From: Theobroma cacao
Lineage: Eukaryota > Streptophyta > Magnoliopsida > Malvales > Malvaceae
DNA length: 64,000 nt
NCBI RefSeq assembly: GCF_000208745.1
Contig: NC_030852.1
Coordinates: 32,971,379 to 33,035,378, forward strand
Direction: 5' to 3'
The translations under genes and the position numbers were made by a program. Positions 27,079-37,191 of the stretch are shown here, piece after piece (position 1 is the stretch's first letter; the number at the start of each line of letters is the position of its first letter). The notes under the pieces were generated by a model. That model was not told the origin of the DNA, searched no databases, and saw nothing but the letters and a program-made list of their open reading frames with translations.

Positions 27079-27974
27079 GTATAAATTGGTTCAACGACCT
27101 ACTACGGAAGTTAAATTAATGGAAACTATACATTTATTAAAAATGGTGTCGTACATTATTTTGGTTGTTTATTCTCCGAGTGCTTCTTTGTTAATTTCCC
27201 AATACTAGGGGAAATTCAGAATTCAGACTGCAACAGGGGAGCCTACGTCAGGATTGGCCCACATTTCTGCCCAATAAATTCCATCTGGGAGACCCTTAAA
27301 ATGCCCTGCTTTAAGGCCCATACTGGCCCACTAAGAAGCCTGGAGAGTGGATGGCCAGAGCACAACTAATGATCTCTTTGTACTTTCATATTTTAGCGAA
27401 TTTCAACTTAACATTGCAATTTGTAAGATTTAGAAGCAAATAAATAAATAAATATTATTAAAAACATAAATAAAAAAGGAGATTGAAACTCTAGGAGAAT
27501 GAATTTTATATTAGTATAACTATTTTGTAGGAATGAAAGGAGCTTTTTCTTTTATAATTTTTAATGTCTTGAGGTGTATATTATATTATTTTTTAAAAAT
27601 GTTATATTATGATTTTTCATCTATAAGTAAAGTTTTGTAATTTTTGATAATTAATTTCTTTTAAAAAAGCATTATCGAGGAAAAAATAATTAAAACAAAA
27701 AAATTTTAATTTTTTGATAATTTTAGACAAAAATTTAAAATTTGACAATATATATTTCTCAAAAAAAAGATAGGAGTATCGTCTAAATTATTAATTGGTC
27801 AAAATAATGATTTGATTCAAGTTCTTCCATCTTCTTTCCAGAGATTTTTATTTGAATAAAATGTAGTGGGTATGATACAGATTTATTGATTGTGATCCCA
27901 ATTCCAACCCGTGAATAGAGTAGAAGCCCATGAATTTCCAGGTGGCATGGCAATAACCAAGGAACGAAGGCAGA

Positions 27975-28061
27975 CACGTGTGCTAATCCCTACCAATCAC
28001 CTTACTGCAAAACAAGTGGATAAAAATGGAGAAAACATATCACACGTGCGAGAGCTAATCC
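27975..28061 (+). promoter_or_regulatory. Two G-boxes, each followed by GCTAATCC, upstream of the lumenal-protein gene
   Basis: CACGTG occurs at 27975-27980 and 28043-28048. Each is followed within a few bases by the identical octamer GCTAATCC (27982-27989 and 28054-28061). They lie about 75-165 bp before the ATG at 28138. G-boxes bind bZIP and bHLH factors and are frequent in light-regulated photosynthetic gene promoters; the paired octamer has no function I know. Confidence 0.5.
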
Positions 28062-28137
28062 TTTTTAATGAACTCCCTGTTTCCCTCCACATTTCATCTT
28101 CACAACAAAAAGGAAGAAAACAAACCACTACTTGTAA

Positions 28138-31100
28138 ATGGCACTGGCTTCAGTCTCCTCCTTATCCATCAATTCTCTTAGTATTTCTTCTCCTTCAAAA
28201 GCTCCATGTTACCATCTGCAATCTTTTTCAAAACGTTTTGGCGTCTTTTGTCAGATAAACAACCCAGAAATTAAAGCCCAAATTCGCGGTGAGTAATGAT
28301 CTTGATTCTACTTGTTTGATGAACATTGTTTTTATTTGTAGCACTCAATTTTAACAGAGTTTTCCTCGGAAAAGGAAGATTGTTCCAACAATAAGTATGC
28401 AGTCACGGATGCTAAGTTTAAGAGCTGGAGAGCCTTGGTTTCAACAGCATTGGCAGCAGCAATGGTTGCTTTTGGCTCTGATATGTCTGCTCTGGCTGAG
28501 CTTAATAAGTACGAGGCAGAAACTCGTGGGGAATTTGGTATCGGATCAGCAGCCCAGTTTGGTTCTGCAGATTTAAGGTGCATTTTATAGCATCTTTTAT
28601 GGTTAACATGTCTGTTCTTGGTTTAGGAAGGGGATTGATTTCTGTGTATTTTGCGTTTTGCAGGAAAGCAGTTCATATGAATGAAAATTTCAGGTAACCA
28701 TTGAATATATGCTAAGTTTGCATGATAAAGAATTCTAATGTGTACATTTATCTTTCAAACAAATTAGTTTGCAACTACAAAATTGGGGGATGGTGACTTT
28801 GAATTTGTACTGAACAAAAAAATTTAGCCATCGAAAGATATTTAATAATGGAATGTTCTAGTGTGCCAGTTCCTAATCAATCGGAAATCTAAATGGTTGA
28901 TACAGAAGGGCAAACTTCACAGCTGCTGATATGAGGGAATCTGATTTCAGTGGTTCAACATTCAATGGTGCATATCTTGAGAAAGCAGTCGCATACAAGG
29001 CAAATTTCACAGGTAAATTGGCTGCCAAAGAGTAGATAACTTCATATATGATAGAATACATGTTTAGATAATGACATCATTTATGAAATGAAAATTATAC
29101 CAAGTTTGAATACTAGGTTATACCTATAACAAACATTCAAAACCTAAGTGAAATTGTCATCTACCAATAACTTTTGAAGCTTCTGTAAGATCAAACTTGT
29201 CCAACCTTGGAAATTAGTGCTTCTTTCTTTTGCTACTGTTTGCATCTCTGGTTGTATTCGATCTGGATGCTCTTTTCCTTTCCCTCCATGGGCAGTTTCG
29301 TGCAGCCATCCATCCCGTTACTATCAATTTAGGCATTCGATGTTCCGTTCTACTTGGACCTTTTTCCCGAAACTGATTGCTGCATTGGCCTGATAAATTT
29401 TCTGATTCCTGTAAATTGCTCCTGCAAGTATTTGTGGAGCAACTCCCTTCTGACTCACTCAGTACTATAAGTGAGGGATCTTCTGCATCAGACAGCTCAT
29501 GGTTTAATCCATTTGTCTCAAAAGTAGTTGCTTCCAGGATATTCTCATCCCTAACTTGAGGACATCTTCTTCTACAGCCCTTGGGAGAATCCATAGTTAC
29601 TAAGTCTATTGTCTTGGGTGGCAGAATCGGATCTTCAGGCTCTGAAGTTTCCGACTGATCAATCAAGCCCATGGAGTCTACAACCTTTGGCATATCTATT
29701 CCTTGTTCTTCTTCTGATAATGCTACTGACTCAAGGCTATAGTTATAAATAGAAACCATTGAGTCCTCGGATTCCAAATCATACCAAGAGCTGCTGAAAA
29801 CCAATTTAGCTTCCTCTAATGACTCCGAAGTTTCTTTCAAGTCAATGTGTTCGATTTCATCCAAAGCCTTTGGTGTCTCTCTTTCCGCCGATGTTATAGA
29901 ATCAAGTCCCTTCTTCGAAAGAGAGACCTCCAATTCTGAACCAGACCACAAGCTAGAGTCTGGCCCTTCTGATTCTAAATCTTCAGATAATGGTGTTTGA
30001 GATTTTCCTTTCGGACCACAGCCTCTAGGATAATCCCGGATAGCCAAGACCTTTTTGCGGGGTGCATAATCTGTAGGCATGGACTCAGACACAACTTCCT
30101 CAGGTAATTCTGTAGCCTCATGATCGGAAGTTTCCAACTGGTCAATCGGGCTTGTGGTATCCAAAGCCTGTGACCCATCTTTTCCTTCAACTTCCGCTGA
30201 GGAAACTGATTCAAGCGCATCGTCAAATAAAGAAGCCACTAAGTCCTCAGATTCTGAATCATACAGTGAGCTAGAGCTAGGCGACTCTGATTGAACTAGG
30301 TGTTGAGAGAATTGAGTAGCAAATCTTCCCCTTGGACTGCAGCCCTTAGGGTAGTCACGAAAAACAGGTATCATCCGCATCTTGTAGCAAATAACAGTTT
30401 CAGAACAAATACTTTCAGCTTTTCTTTTCTTCTGTCTATTAAAACTTTTCTTCGGAAGAAACTTGTTTGATTTGCGAGACCATTGTTGGCTCTTGGTAAT
30501 TTGAACACTGGTACATCAAAATGGAAAATTGATACGAATATATCCATAAAACAGATAAAAACAGAGAAAGAAAAGCATTTACCAAAAAATAAACTTGAAA
30601 AGGAGGAGAGAATAGAATAAACGACTTACCCTTAGGGGTTGAACGAGAAGAGGAGTCGGTGATGAACGCAAAACGAAAACCCTGAAACCCTAAACAATTG
30701 CCCTTTCTAAGAATTCTTTGCTTAGTTTTCTTGCGTTGGAAGGAAAGGGGCAGGAGACTTCCGTTCGTTAGGAGAGAGATTTGCCCTTGGAAGGATTACT
30801 GTAATTACGGTTCAATTACCCAAAGGCGGTGTAAAATTGTAACTATACGTTTTATTTTTTTCTTTATTTCTAAAACAAAACTTGCCCGCTAATGTCCTAA
30901 AATCAAAAGGAAAAAAAATACATTAGACAATACAGTTAAACCTTATAAATTAATACATTGAGATTATGAAAATTATTAATTAATTGAAATATTATTTAAG
31001 TGATAAATTAATTTATTAATTTATACATCAATTAATAAAAAAATAATTTACTAATATATTTTTATTATTTTTTTTCAAAACATTAAATTTAATATATGTA

Positions 31101-34100
31101 TTATACATTATTTTCTCTTACAATACTAGAACATACACCAGCACTTCTTAACGCATTAAGAAAAGTTAGAGATAATGTTATTAACATTGGAGTCTTATTT
31201 TACAAAGGCTCCTAATTGAGTTGTGTACATATATAATTAATAGTTTTGATGTATAAGGAGATTATTAATTTATATATCAAGTGAGATTTATGTGTTTTTT
31301 TAAAATGTAGTTATCTTATAAATTTAATGCATTATTAATTGATCACATTGGTCCCAAGTCGGGACCGATAAAAAATATTATTTAATCAAGATTATTAATT
31401 TATAAAAGTTATATGGTTCTTCTTTTAATTGTTGAAATACATTTTTAGGGATTATATGAACAATTATATAGGCCATGAAATAATTTTCAAGAAAATGTTG
31501 TTCTGTAGTTGTTGACCATAACACCGCATTTTGTATTTCACAAATTGGAATTTTCTCCATGCTGGCAGCAAACAACATTCATGCTTGGATCCACTGCCCA
31601 AAGAGATTGATTGCCTTGCTCTTGTGTGTCTGCTTGCATGCATCTGTTATGTTGCTCGGACTCATCTTTTAAATACGAGTGTGTTCAAGTTTTTCCACAT
31701 TTTTTCTTATATTTACAGAGCCATGCTCGTACCCCCGTATCCATACCCATTTTGAGGTGTTGTTCTATATGTACTTATGATAGACTCATGGTTGAAATTG
31801 CAAGATATTGAGAACGTAAAGTTATCTTATGCTTTGTCGAATTTTCCTAGTGTAATTGATTTATTTGATCTCACAGGTGCTGATTTGAGTGACACATTGA
31901 TGGATCGCATGGTAAAGTTTTCCAAACCCTGGTGCTGATTCCTTGACCTATTAATTTTGATGGTTGTTACGTTTGGTAATGATTAGGGATTGTGTTATTG
32001 TGCACACTGGCAGAGAATTGCTTGCTATTTAAAGTTAGGGGATGAAAACCCAAATTACTTTTAGTTTATAGAAAGTCTAGCTTCAAATACAGACTTCATT
32101 TTGTTTCAGGTTCTCAATGACGCTAATCTTACAAATGCTGTGCTAGTAAGATCTGTGCTCACCCGAAGTGATCTCGGGGGTGCCCTGATTGAAGGCGCTG
32201 ATTTCAGTGATGCTGTTATTGATCTTCCTCAGAAGCAGGTATGCATATTCACACACACTCCCTGGGTTTGGGTTTCAGCTTTAAGGTGTCCCTGTTTCTA
32301 GGCTTGTTTTTAGTTCTTCTCTCTGACATTGTTTTGTTTCCCAATGTGCTATAGCCCCCAGTGATTAACTCAATATCTGTAGTAGGGGAAGGCACCAGTC
32401 AATATTAAACTTTGCTCTGCCCTGAAAACAGAGCAAGTCAGAACTAATTGATCAGTTAAAAATGTAGGGGACATAAAGTTTACATCAATCTGTCATCACC
32501 AAGGCCTCATAGATGATTCCATGGCATTCAATTTGCGTCATGCAAAATAGTTAAGTTGCTCAAGTTCAAAGAACAATAAAGAATAGTAGTAAAGCTCTTA
32601 AAAATTGCAATATCGAATCTAAATCTAAATTTATCGTTCAGATAGTTCATAGGCTTGTTGCCTATGTGTACAGAAAAGCTATTTCCTGTGTCTCAGTCAG
32701 TTCAAAAATTGCACCTGCTTGTGGTAAAAGCGGAATTAATGCAACCTACTTCGGTACTATAGAATGTCAGTGGTGAGTTGAATTACAAACTAAAAAGACT
32801 ATTGTAATATGGTGTCAACTTTAGAAGTTCAGCCATATTATCTTGTCAACTAAGGTCGTACCTGCCTTCTGCATTTATTGACTCCATTACTATCTGCATA
32901 TATTAACCAGTGGCCATGAATAGCTAAAATTAATATTTGCTTCTTCCAGTGAGCAAGCCATTAAGATTTGCAAGACCCACCACGCATTACTATGATGGCA
33001 GATTATTCCGCAAGTATGCAATCATCTGCCATGTCATCCTCAGTCTTACCCTTTATTCACTTTTCATGTGGCTGCCAAACTGCAACCCTCCCCCAGATAT
33101 TGATTAGAACAACTTAAGATGTAGGAGAGCAGTGTGCTTTGGCTACCAACAAACAGTTCCAAAGGCAAATTGTCTGGTCACCCGAGGTTTCTAAGTTATT
33201 TTCTGTCCTGGGAAGTGTCTGTCATTAATGTTTTACTAGTATTTTACTCAGTGTGTCACGCTAGGGAATTTAGGGACCAGAATAAGTTGAATGCTTCACC
33301 ATCCATAAAGATGCCTCATTTATTTGCCATAATCGTAGTGTTAGATACAAAGTAGTATATATATAGTTGAGTCCATTAATGTTTTAGCAGCATACATTAT
33401 TGCATCATAGTTTATCGGACTATTTCTCTTACAAAGTCCATGAAACTGATACCTCACTATTGCGTATATAATGGAAGGATAGTCATGGCCTTGTAGAGAT
33501 CTTTTCATGAACATTGCAAGGCAACCTGACTTATCTCTTGTATTAGTCTGGCCATATAAGTAAGGGGCTTTTCTTCTCTTGATGTGTGAGAGGTAGGTCA
33601 TGAAGCTAGGGTGCCTAGATAATTAGCAGGACTGCAATATCAGATTCATGGTCAAATTTCCTAGCTGTCCTGTGTAGGGACATGGCTTTTTTATATATAT
33701 ATATATATATATATCTTTAACAAACTTGCATCTAAATTTAGAAGCATTCCTCAGCCTAAGACCTGTAAAAGATTTCTTCTCTTGTAAAGTAAACGGTATT
33801 TAATGATGACTTTTTTTCTTTCTATACAAGTTCTATTTAGTTATCTTTTCAGGTTTGCAATCTATAAGTAAGCATCTATGCAATTAGAGCACCAGCAAAA
33901 ATTTTAACCTCAGAACTCCATTTGATGCTTGTCTAACTTGCAAAACTTGGAAGTATTTCTAATATTCAATAGCTTTGTGAATATTTAAGCTGCAATAAAT
34001 GCTTTTTGTCAATTTTTCTGCCACAAGGGCTCTGTTCATGTGAGCGTATACCAAGCATATAAACCTGCAACTGAAGGCAAGGATGTTAAAGGCCTACACT

Positions 34101-34594
34101 TAACTGTAGAGAAAGAGAACTAGGCGCCCAATAGTCATGGATATTATTAATTTAAGTAGACTGCATTTCTAGAATCGGATCTGTGTACATAGTTCCCAAA
34201 TTTTTTGAGCTTCATTTATGTTTTTAATGCTGGCCTAAACTGTAGTCTTCACTGCTTCCAGCAGTTCCCTAAAATGAGCATCAAGTTTGCATCTCTTTCA
34301 TAATTTTACTTATTATCTTTGGTGATTCATTCACACTCCAATTCCACATACTCTTGAGCTCCTTTTATTTCTTCCAAATAATTTTTGCATTTGTTTATGT
34401 AGGCTCTCTGCAAGTACGCAAATGGCAAAAATCCAATCACTGGGGTAAGCACCAGAGCAAGTTTAGGTTGTGGAAACAGCCGGCGAAATGCTTATGGCTC
34501 CCCTTCTTCTCCTCTGTTGAGTGCTCCACCTCAAAAATTGCTTGATCGGGATGGTTTCTGTGACAAAGATACTGGCCTTTGTGAAGCAAAATAA
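28138..34594 (+). CDS. TL20.3: Thylakoid lumenal pentapeptide-repeat protein, TL20.3-like, chloroplastic
   Basis: Probable lumenal protein of unknown biochemical role. Exons: 28138-28288, 28358-28577, 28664-28693 (30 bp), 28906-29012, 31877-31911, 32110-32238, 34403-34594; frame is kept, giving 287 residues. Residues 1 to about 60 are Ser-rich and basic, fitting a chloroplast transit peptide. About 72-97 is a lumenal signal: SWR, then an Ala-rich hydrophobic stretch ending SALA before ELNKY. No twin arginine is visible, which suggests Sec-type import. Pentapeptide repeats (A[DN][LF]xx: ANFTAADMRESDF, ANLTNAVL, ADFSDAVI) run about 136-215 and should form a right-handed beta-helix. The tail (225-287) has four cysteines (227, 247, 277, 284) and LSAPPQKLLDRDGFC, typical of the TL20.3 subgroup as I recall it. 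An acceptor 9 bases upstream in exon 2 would cause an early stop, so 28358 is preferred. Intron 4 (29013-31876) houses an antisense gene. Confidence 0.9.
29214..30380 (-). CDS. Acidic repeat protein with SUVH5/6 N-terminal-like motifs, nested in intron 4
   Basis: A 388-codon intact ORF on the strand opposite its host gene. I do not recognise the whole protein. RDYPKGC (8-14), RDYPRGC (115-121) and MDSPKGC (263-269) resemble the RDFPPGCG motif, and MAARNCPWRERK (358-369) the MAAPNCPWR motif, that I recall from the N-terminal part of SUVH5/6-type H3K9 methyltransferases. SRA, pre-SET and SET domains are absent. Three acidic Ser-rich repeats of about 50 residues (about 37-86, 142-186, 197-246) share SS[LW]Y...SESED...LESV...SAE...IDQ.ETSE. 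The end is basic (SKRKKH), possibly nuclear. An untranslated upstream exon is likely: donor GTAAGT after 30630, acceptor before 30507, and an in-frame stop at the junction makes M at 30380 the first start. It could be a truncated duplicate or a lineage-specific gene. Confidence 0.65.
   Translation of the reverse strand: MRMIPVFRDYPKGCSPRGRFATQFSQHLVQSESPSSSSLYDSESEDLVASLFDDALESVSSAEVEGKDGSQALDTTSPIDQLETSDHEATELPEEVVSESMPTDYAPRKKVLAIRDYPRGCGPKGKSQTPLSEDLESEGPDSSLWSGSELEVSLSKKGLDSITSAERETPKALDEIEHIDLKETSESLEEAKLVFSSSWYDLESEDSMVSIYNYSLESVALSEEEQGIDMPKVVDSMGLIDQSETSEPEDPILPPKTIDLVTMDSPKGCRRRCPQVRDENILEATTFETNGLNHELSDAEDPSLIVLSESEGSCSTNTCRSNLQESENLSGQCSNQFREKGPSRTEHRMPKLIVTGWMAARNCPWRERKRASRSNTTRDANSSKRKKH
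30507..30800 (-). promoter_or_regulatory. Leader intron and promoter side of the nested antisense gene, with telo-box
   Basis: On the minus strand a good donor (AAGG|GTAAGT, donor GT at 30629-30628) and acceptor (ACCAG ending at 30508) bound a 122-bp intron between an untranslated exon and the coding exon. AAACCCTAA (telo-box, plus strand 30685-30693) lies in the putative first exon; this motif is frequent near starts of constitutively expressed plant genes. The 5' end is approximate. Confidence 0.45.
30938..31410. mobile_element. Small TIR element (MITE-like), non-coding
   Basis: The left end AAACCTTATAAATTAATA and the right end, read in reverse complement as AACTTTTATAAATTAATAAT, form imperfect terminal inverted repeats of about 18-20 bp around an AT-rich interior with repeated ATTAATTTAT units and a GGTCCCAAGTCGGGACC palindrome at about 31350-31366. 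The TTAAACCTCTATAAATTAATA type of end is familiar from many eudicot genomes. No target duplication is obvious. It lies in intron 4 of the TL20.3-like gene. Confidence 0.5.
33692..33714. repeat. (TA)n microsatellite in intron 6 of the TL20.3-like gene
   Basis: Uninterrupted TA run inside the 2.2-kb intron 32239-34402. The rest of that intron shows nothing recognisable. Confidence 0.85.
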
Positions 34595-37160
34595 TTCTAA
34601 ACCCTGGTAGTAATCATACCAAATGACATCTCATAGGCACATTGATGATGCAGGATAAAGGAGTGCGAGAACAGAACATATATTACTTTCCTTTTCACTT
34701 CTGGATAAACAGCAAATTTGAGAATCTTTACCATATATTCTTTTTCAAGCATCAGTGATCTATGACAACTCTAAATCACTAACAAAGGATGGATGAAAGG
34801 AAATCAATAAAATCACATTATGTCGCTAAGTGATTTACACTGATCCAAACATGGCTGGCACTCAATAATAGATGAGACCCTTCACATGTGCTCAATTATG
34901 TCGCTATGTGAAGTGACAGTGTGGATTAAGTTTTGGTGTCTCATATGATGTTTCTGCGGAAATAGCTTATGATTTGTTATCAACCACATGCCAGGTTGAC
35001 TTCAAACCTGGAATTTGGGGTCAGATTTTGCAATAATTATGTTGTTAATTCCTTAGATTTGTACTTATGCAGCAGTCATTGTCATTTTGGAGTAATGTCA
35101 AGCCATCACAGCTAATGGCTTCCTGGATAGTCCTAGAGATCTAAAGGGTCATTGATGCAACAAAAAACTGTTCTCATAAACATCAAAATTCTGAACCCTG
35201 CATCCAGTTGTCAGAAACTGTAGACTTCCTCGATTGCCTGAAGACAGGAGGAGATCTAAAATGATTTCATTACAGTAGATATGAATCATCTATGAATGAA
35301 GTGTCATTTCTGTCTCAAATGTTATGCCATCAACTCCACAGTCACTCTTCATAAAATCGCCTAATCGCCCATTAAAACAACGCAAAGAAGGATACAATTT
35401 GTTACACCAATGAGTCCAAGAGTTGGCTTAAAGACTGTAAAACAAATAGTTTGAAAAGGTCAAAAATGGGTCATGGTAGACATAAGCATGCAATCATTTT
35501 GCCTCCGCACTCCTCCCTCCTCCCCCAGTCGTCAATTTGTTCCTTCACATCCCTTCTATGATTGCGGGAAGGTCATCTCTCATCTGAGTGGAGCATTGGA
35601 GAGAATCTACCTTATCACACCCATCTGAATGTTCTAATAACTTGGAAGCGTGCATTTCAAGCAGGACTAGGCTCTAAAAATGTCAGCAGAACATGTACTT
35701 TCATTTGTAGAAATAGTCCTTTTGATAAAAGCCTTACTTTCTCTTCCAAACATTTTATTTGATGTTCGGTTGAGTTATTTGATCGGTTCATCTTCAGATA
35801 AATTAGAAAAAAAAAGAAAAGAACAAAAGCATAAATATGGAGAAAGCGTTTTTTGTTAATTCTAAAATAGACATTTCCCCATTAATATAGAGGAAGAAAA
35901 TTGAGCTTTGCCTTAACGAAAACTTCTAACTCTATATAGGGGCTTAGAGTTGGTTGGAGCATGGGTTGTGGACTTCGAGTCCAATTCTCTATAACAGAGA
36001 ATCATGCGAATTCAGAACAGAGCAGCTACTCAATGTAACACTGGGAGAGAATCCAGAATTATAAACTTGTTCAATCGATGAAAGTCCATTAATTACCCTT
36101 ATAACAACCCAAAGAACGATAATACTATTTTGTTGAACCGGTGCGTTCAGCAGAAGCCCTAATTTAAGACCATAAAACCCAAATCCTGAAAAGCTAAAAA
36201 GGTCAAGACGAGTCATGTGGATGAATATGTGCATGCAAACCAATCATTAGGGTTGCACCACTTTCTCATACATTATGCTACAGCCAAAATGTGTTCCATC
36301 TTATCCTCTTTTGTAGCGGTTGGATGGTCATTTAAGTTGTCACTGTCCATCTGAATGTTCTAATCTACAGTGGGTACCTTAATTAGGCAAGACTCGTCCT
36401 CCCAAACAGTTTAGAAACAGTGGATTCAATTTTGGTGGACAAGTCTTTCTCTGCTCCCAAGTCAAGCATAGACCCGTCATTAAAGAAATCAATCAAGTTG
36501 CTTGAACTTTACTTTTTCTTCTTCTTTTTTAGGGTGGACCAGGAGACAGCACCCCAAACAAAAATGAGCTCGACATCGATAATTGAACGAAGGATTGGTT
36601 GTCCCCCTTATCGCTAACTCTCAAGTGTTTCCAATCAGGGTATGCTCCCTTTTAGTTTGTCATTTTCTGTCTCTTGTCATCCTTGTGCTTCAGTAAAACC
36701 TTCCATGGCATGACATTCACACAAACCCTATCAACCAAAGCTATCAATGTGCTCCTACTAATTTCAACACAGGGAGAACGATATTAATTTCAACAAGCAT
36801 TCGATTAATTATGATTACCATACAACCTACGTAACCGTAGGGTGAAACATACTGTCACATTTTCTTTCGGTAAATACGTTCTGCGAGTACATACCAACAT
36901 ACAGTACATTGCATAAATTATTCCTTTATTAATGCCAATCATTGACTGAAAGTTAACTGTTTTCAATAAATATAATCCTAGTTTTCAAACAATGTGTGTG
37001 CAGATGCGTGAAGGATACACCATCTATATATATATGGAGTTTTTCATTTTTTTCCGTCAAATACCTTCTGAAATGACACAAACATTGTAGCTGATAACAG
37101 AGCAGCTGTACTATGACAAGGAGTTGATTCTACACCGTCAAACTAATTCAGGTATTTGTA

Positions 37161-37191
<31 letters not shown>

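Larger units (their letters stand above)
22261..27974. other. Intergenic DNA between the YABBY gene and the lumenal-protein gene
   Basis: No gene recognised; ORFs are short or low-complexity. Notable items: an N inside poly-C (22991), (AC)n at about 25721-25733, (CT)n at about 25837-25856, a GGGTCCGTTTGGTT transposon-end-like motif at 26915-26928, a long compound (TA)n tract at 27016-27078, and three GGCCCA motifs at 27256-27331. Confidence 0.6.

Noticed and set aside
26912..27094. Ile/Tyr-rich minus-strand ORF
   Set aside because: It is the translation of a (TA)n microsatellite.
27911..28258. 115-codon plus-strand ORF
   Set aside because: It overlaps exon 1 of the TL20.3-like gene in another frame; the transit-peptide frame with spliced continuation is far better supported.
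29214..30380. A functional SUVH histone methyltransferase
   Set aside because: No SRA, pre-SET or SET sequence occurs in this ORF or in the rest of the intron; only N-terminal-type motifs are present.
35942..35982. tRNA gene
   Set aside because: The segment lacks an anticodon arm and a pairable acceptor stem.
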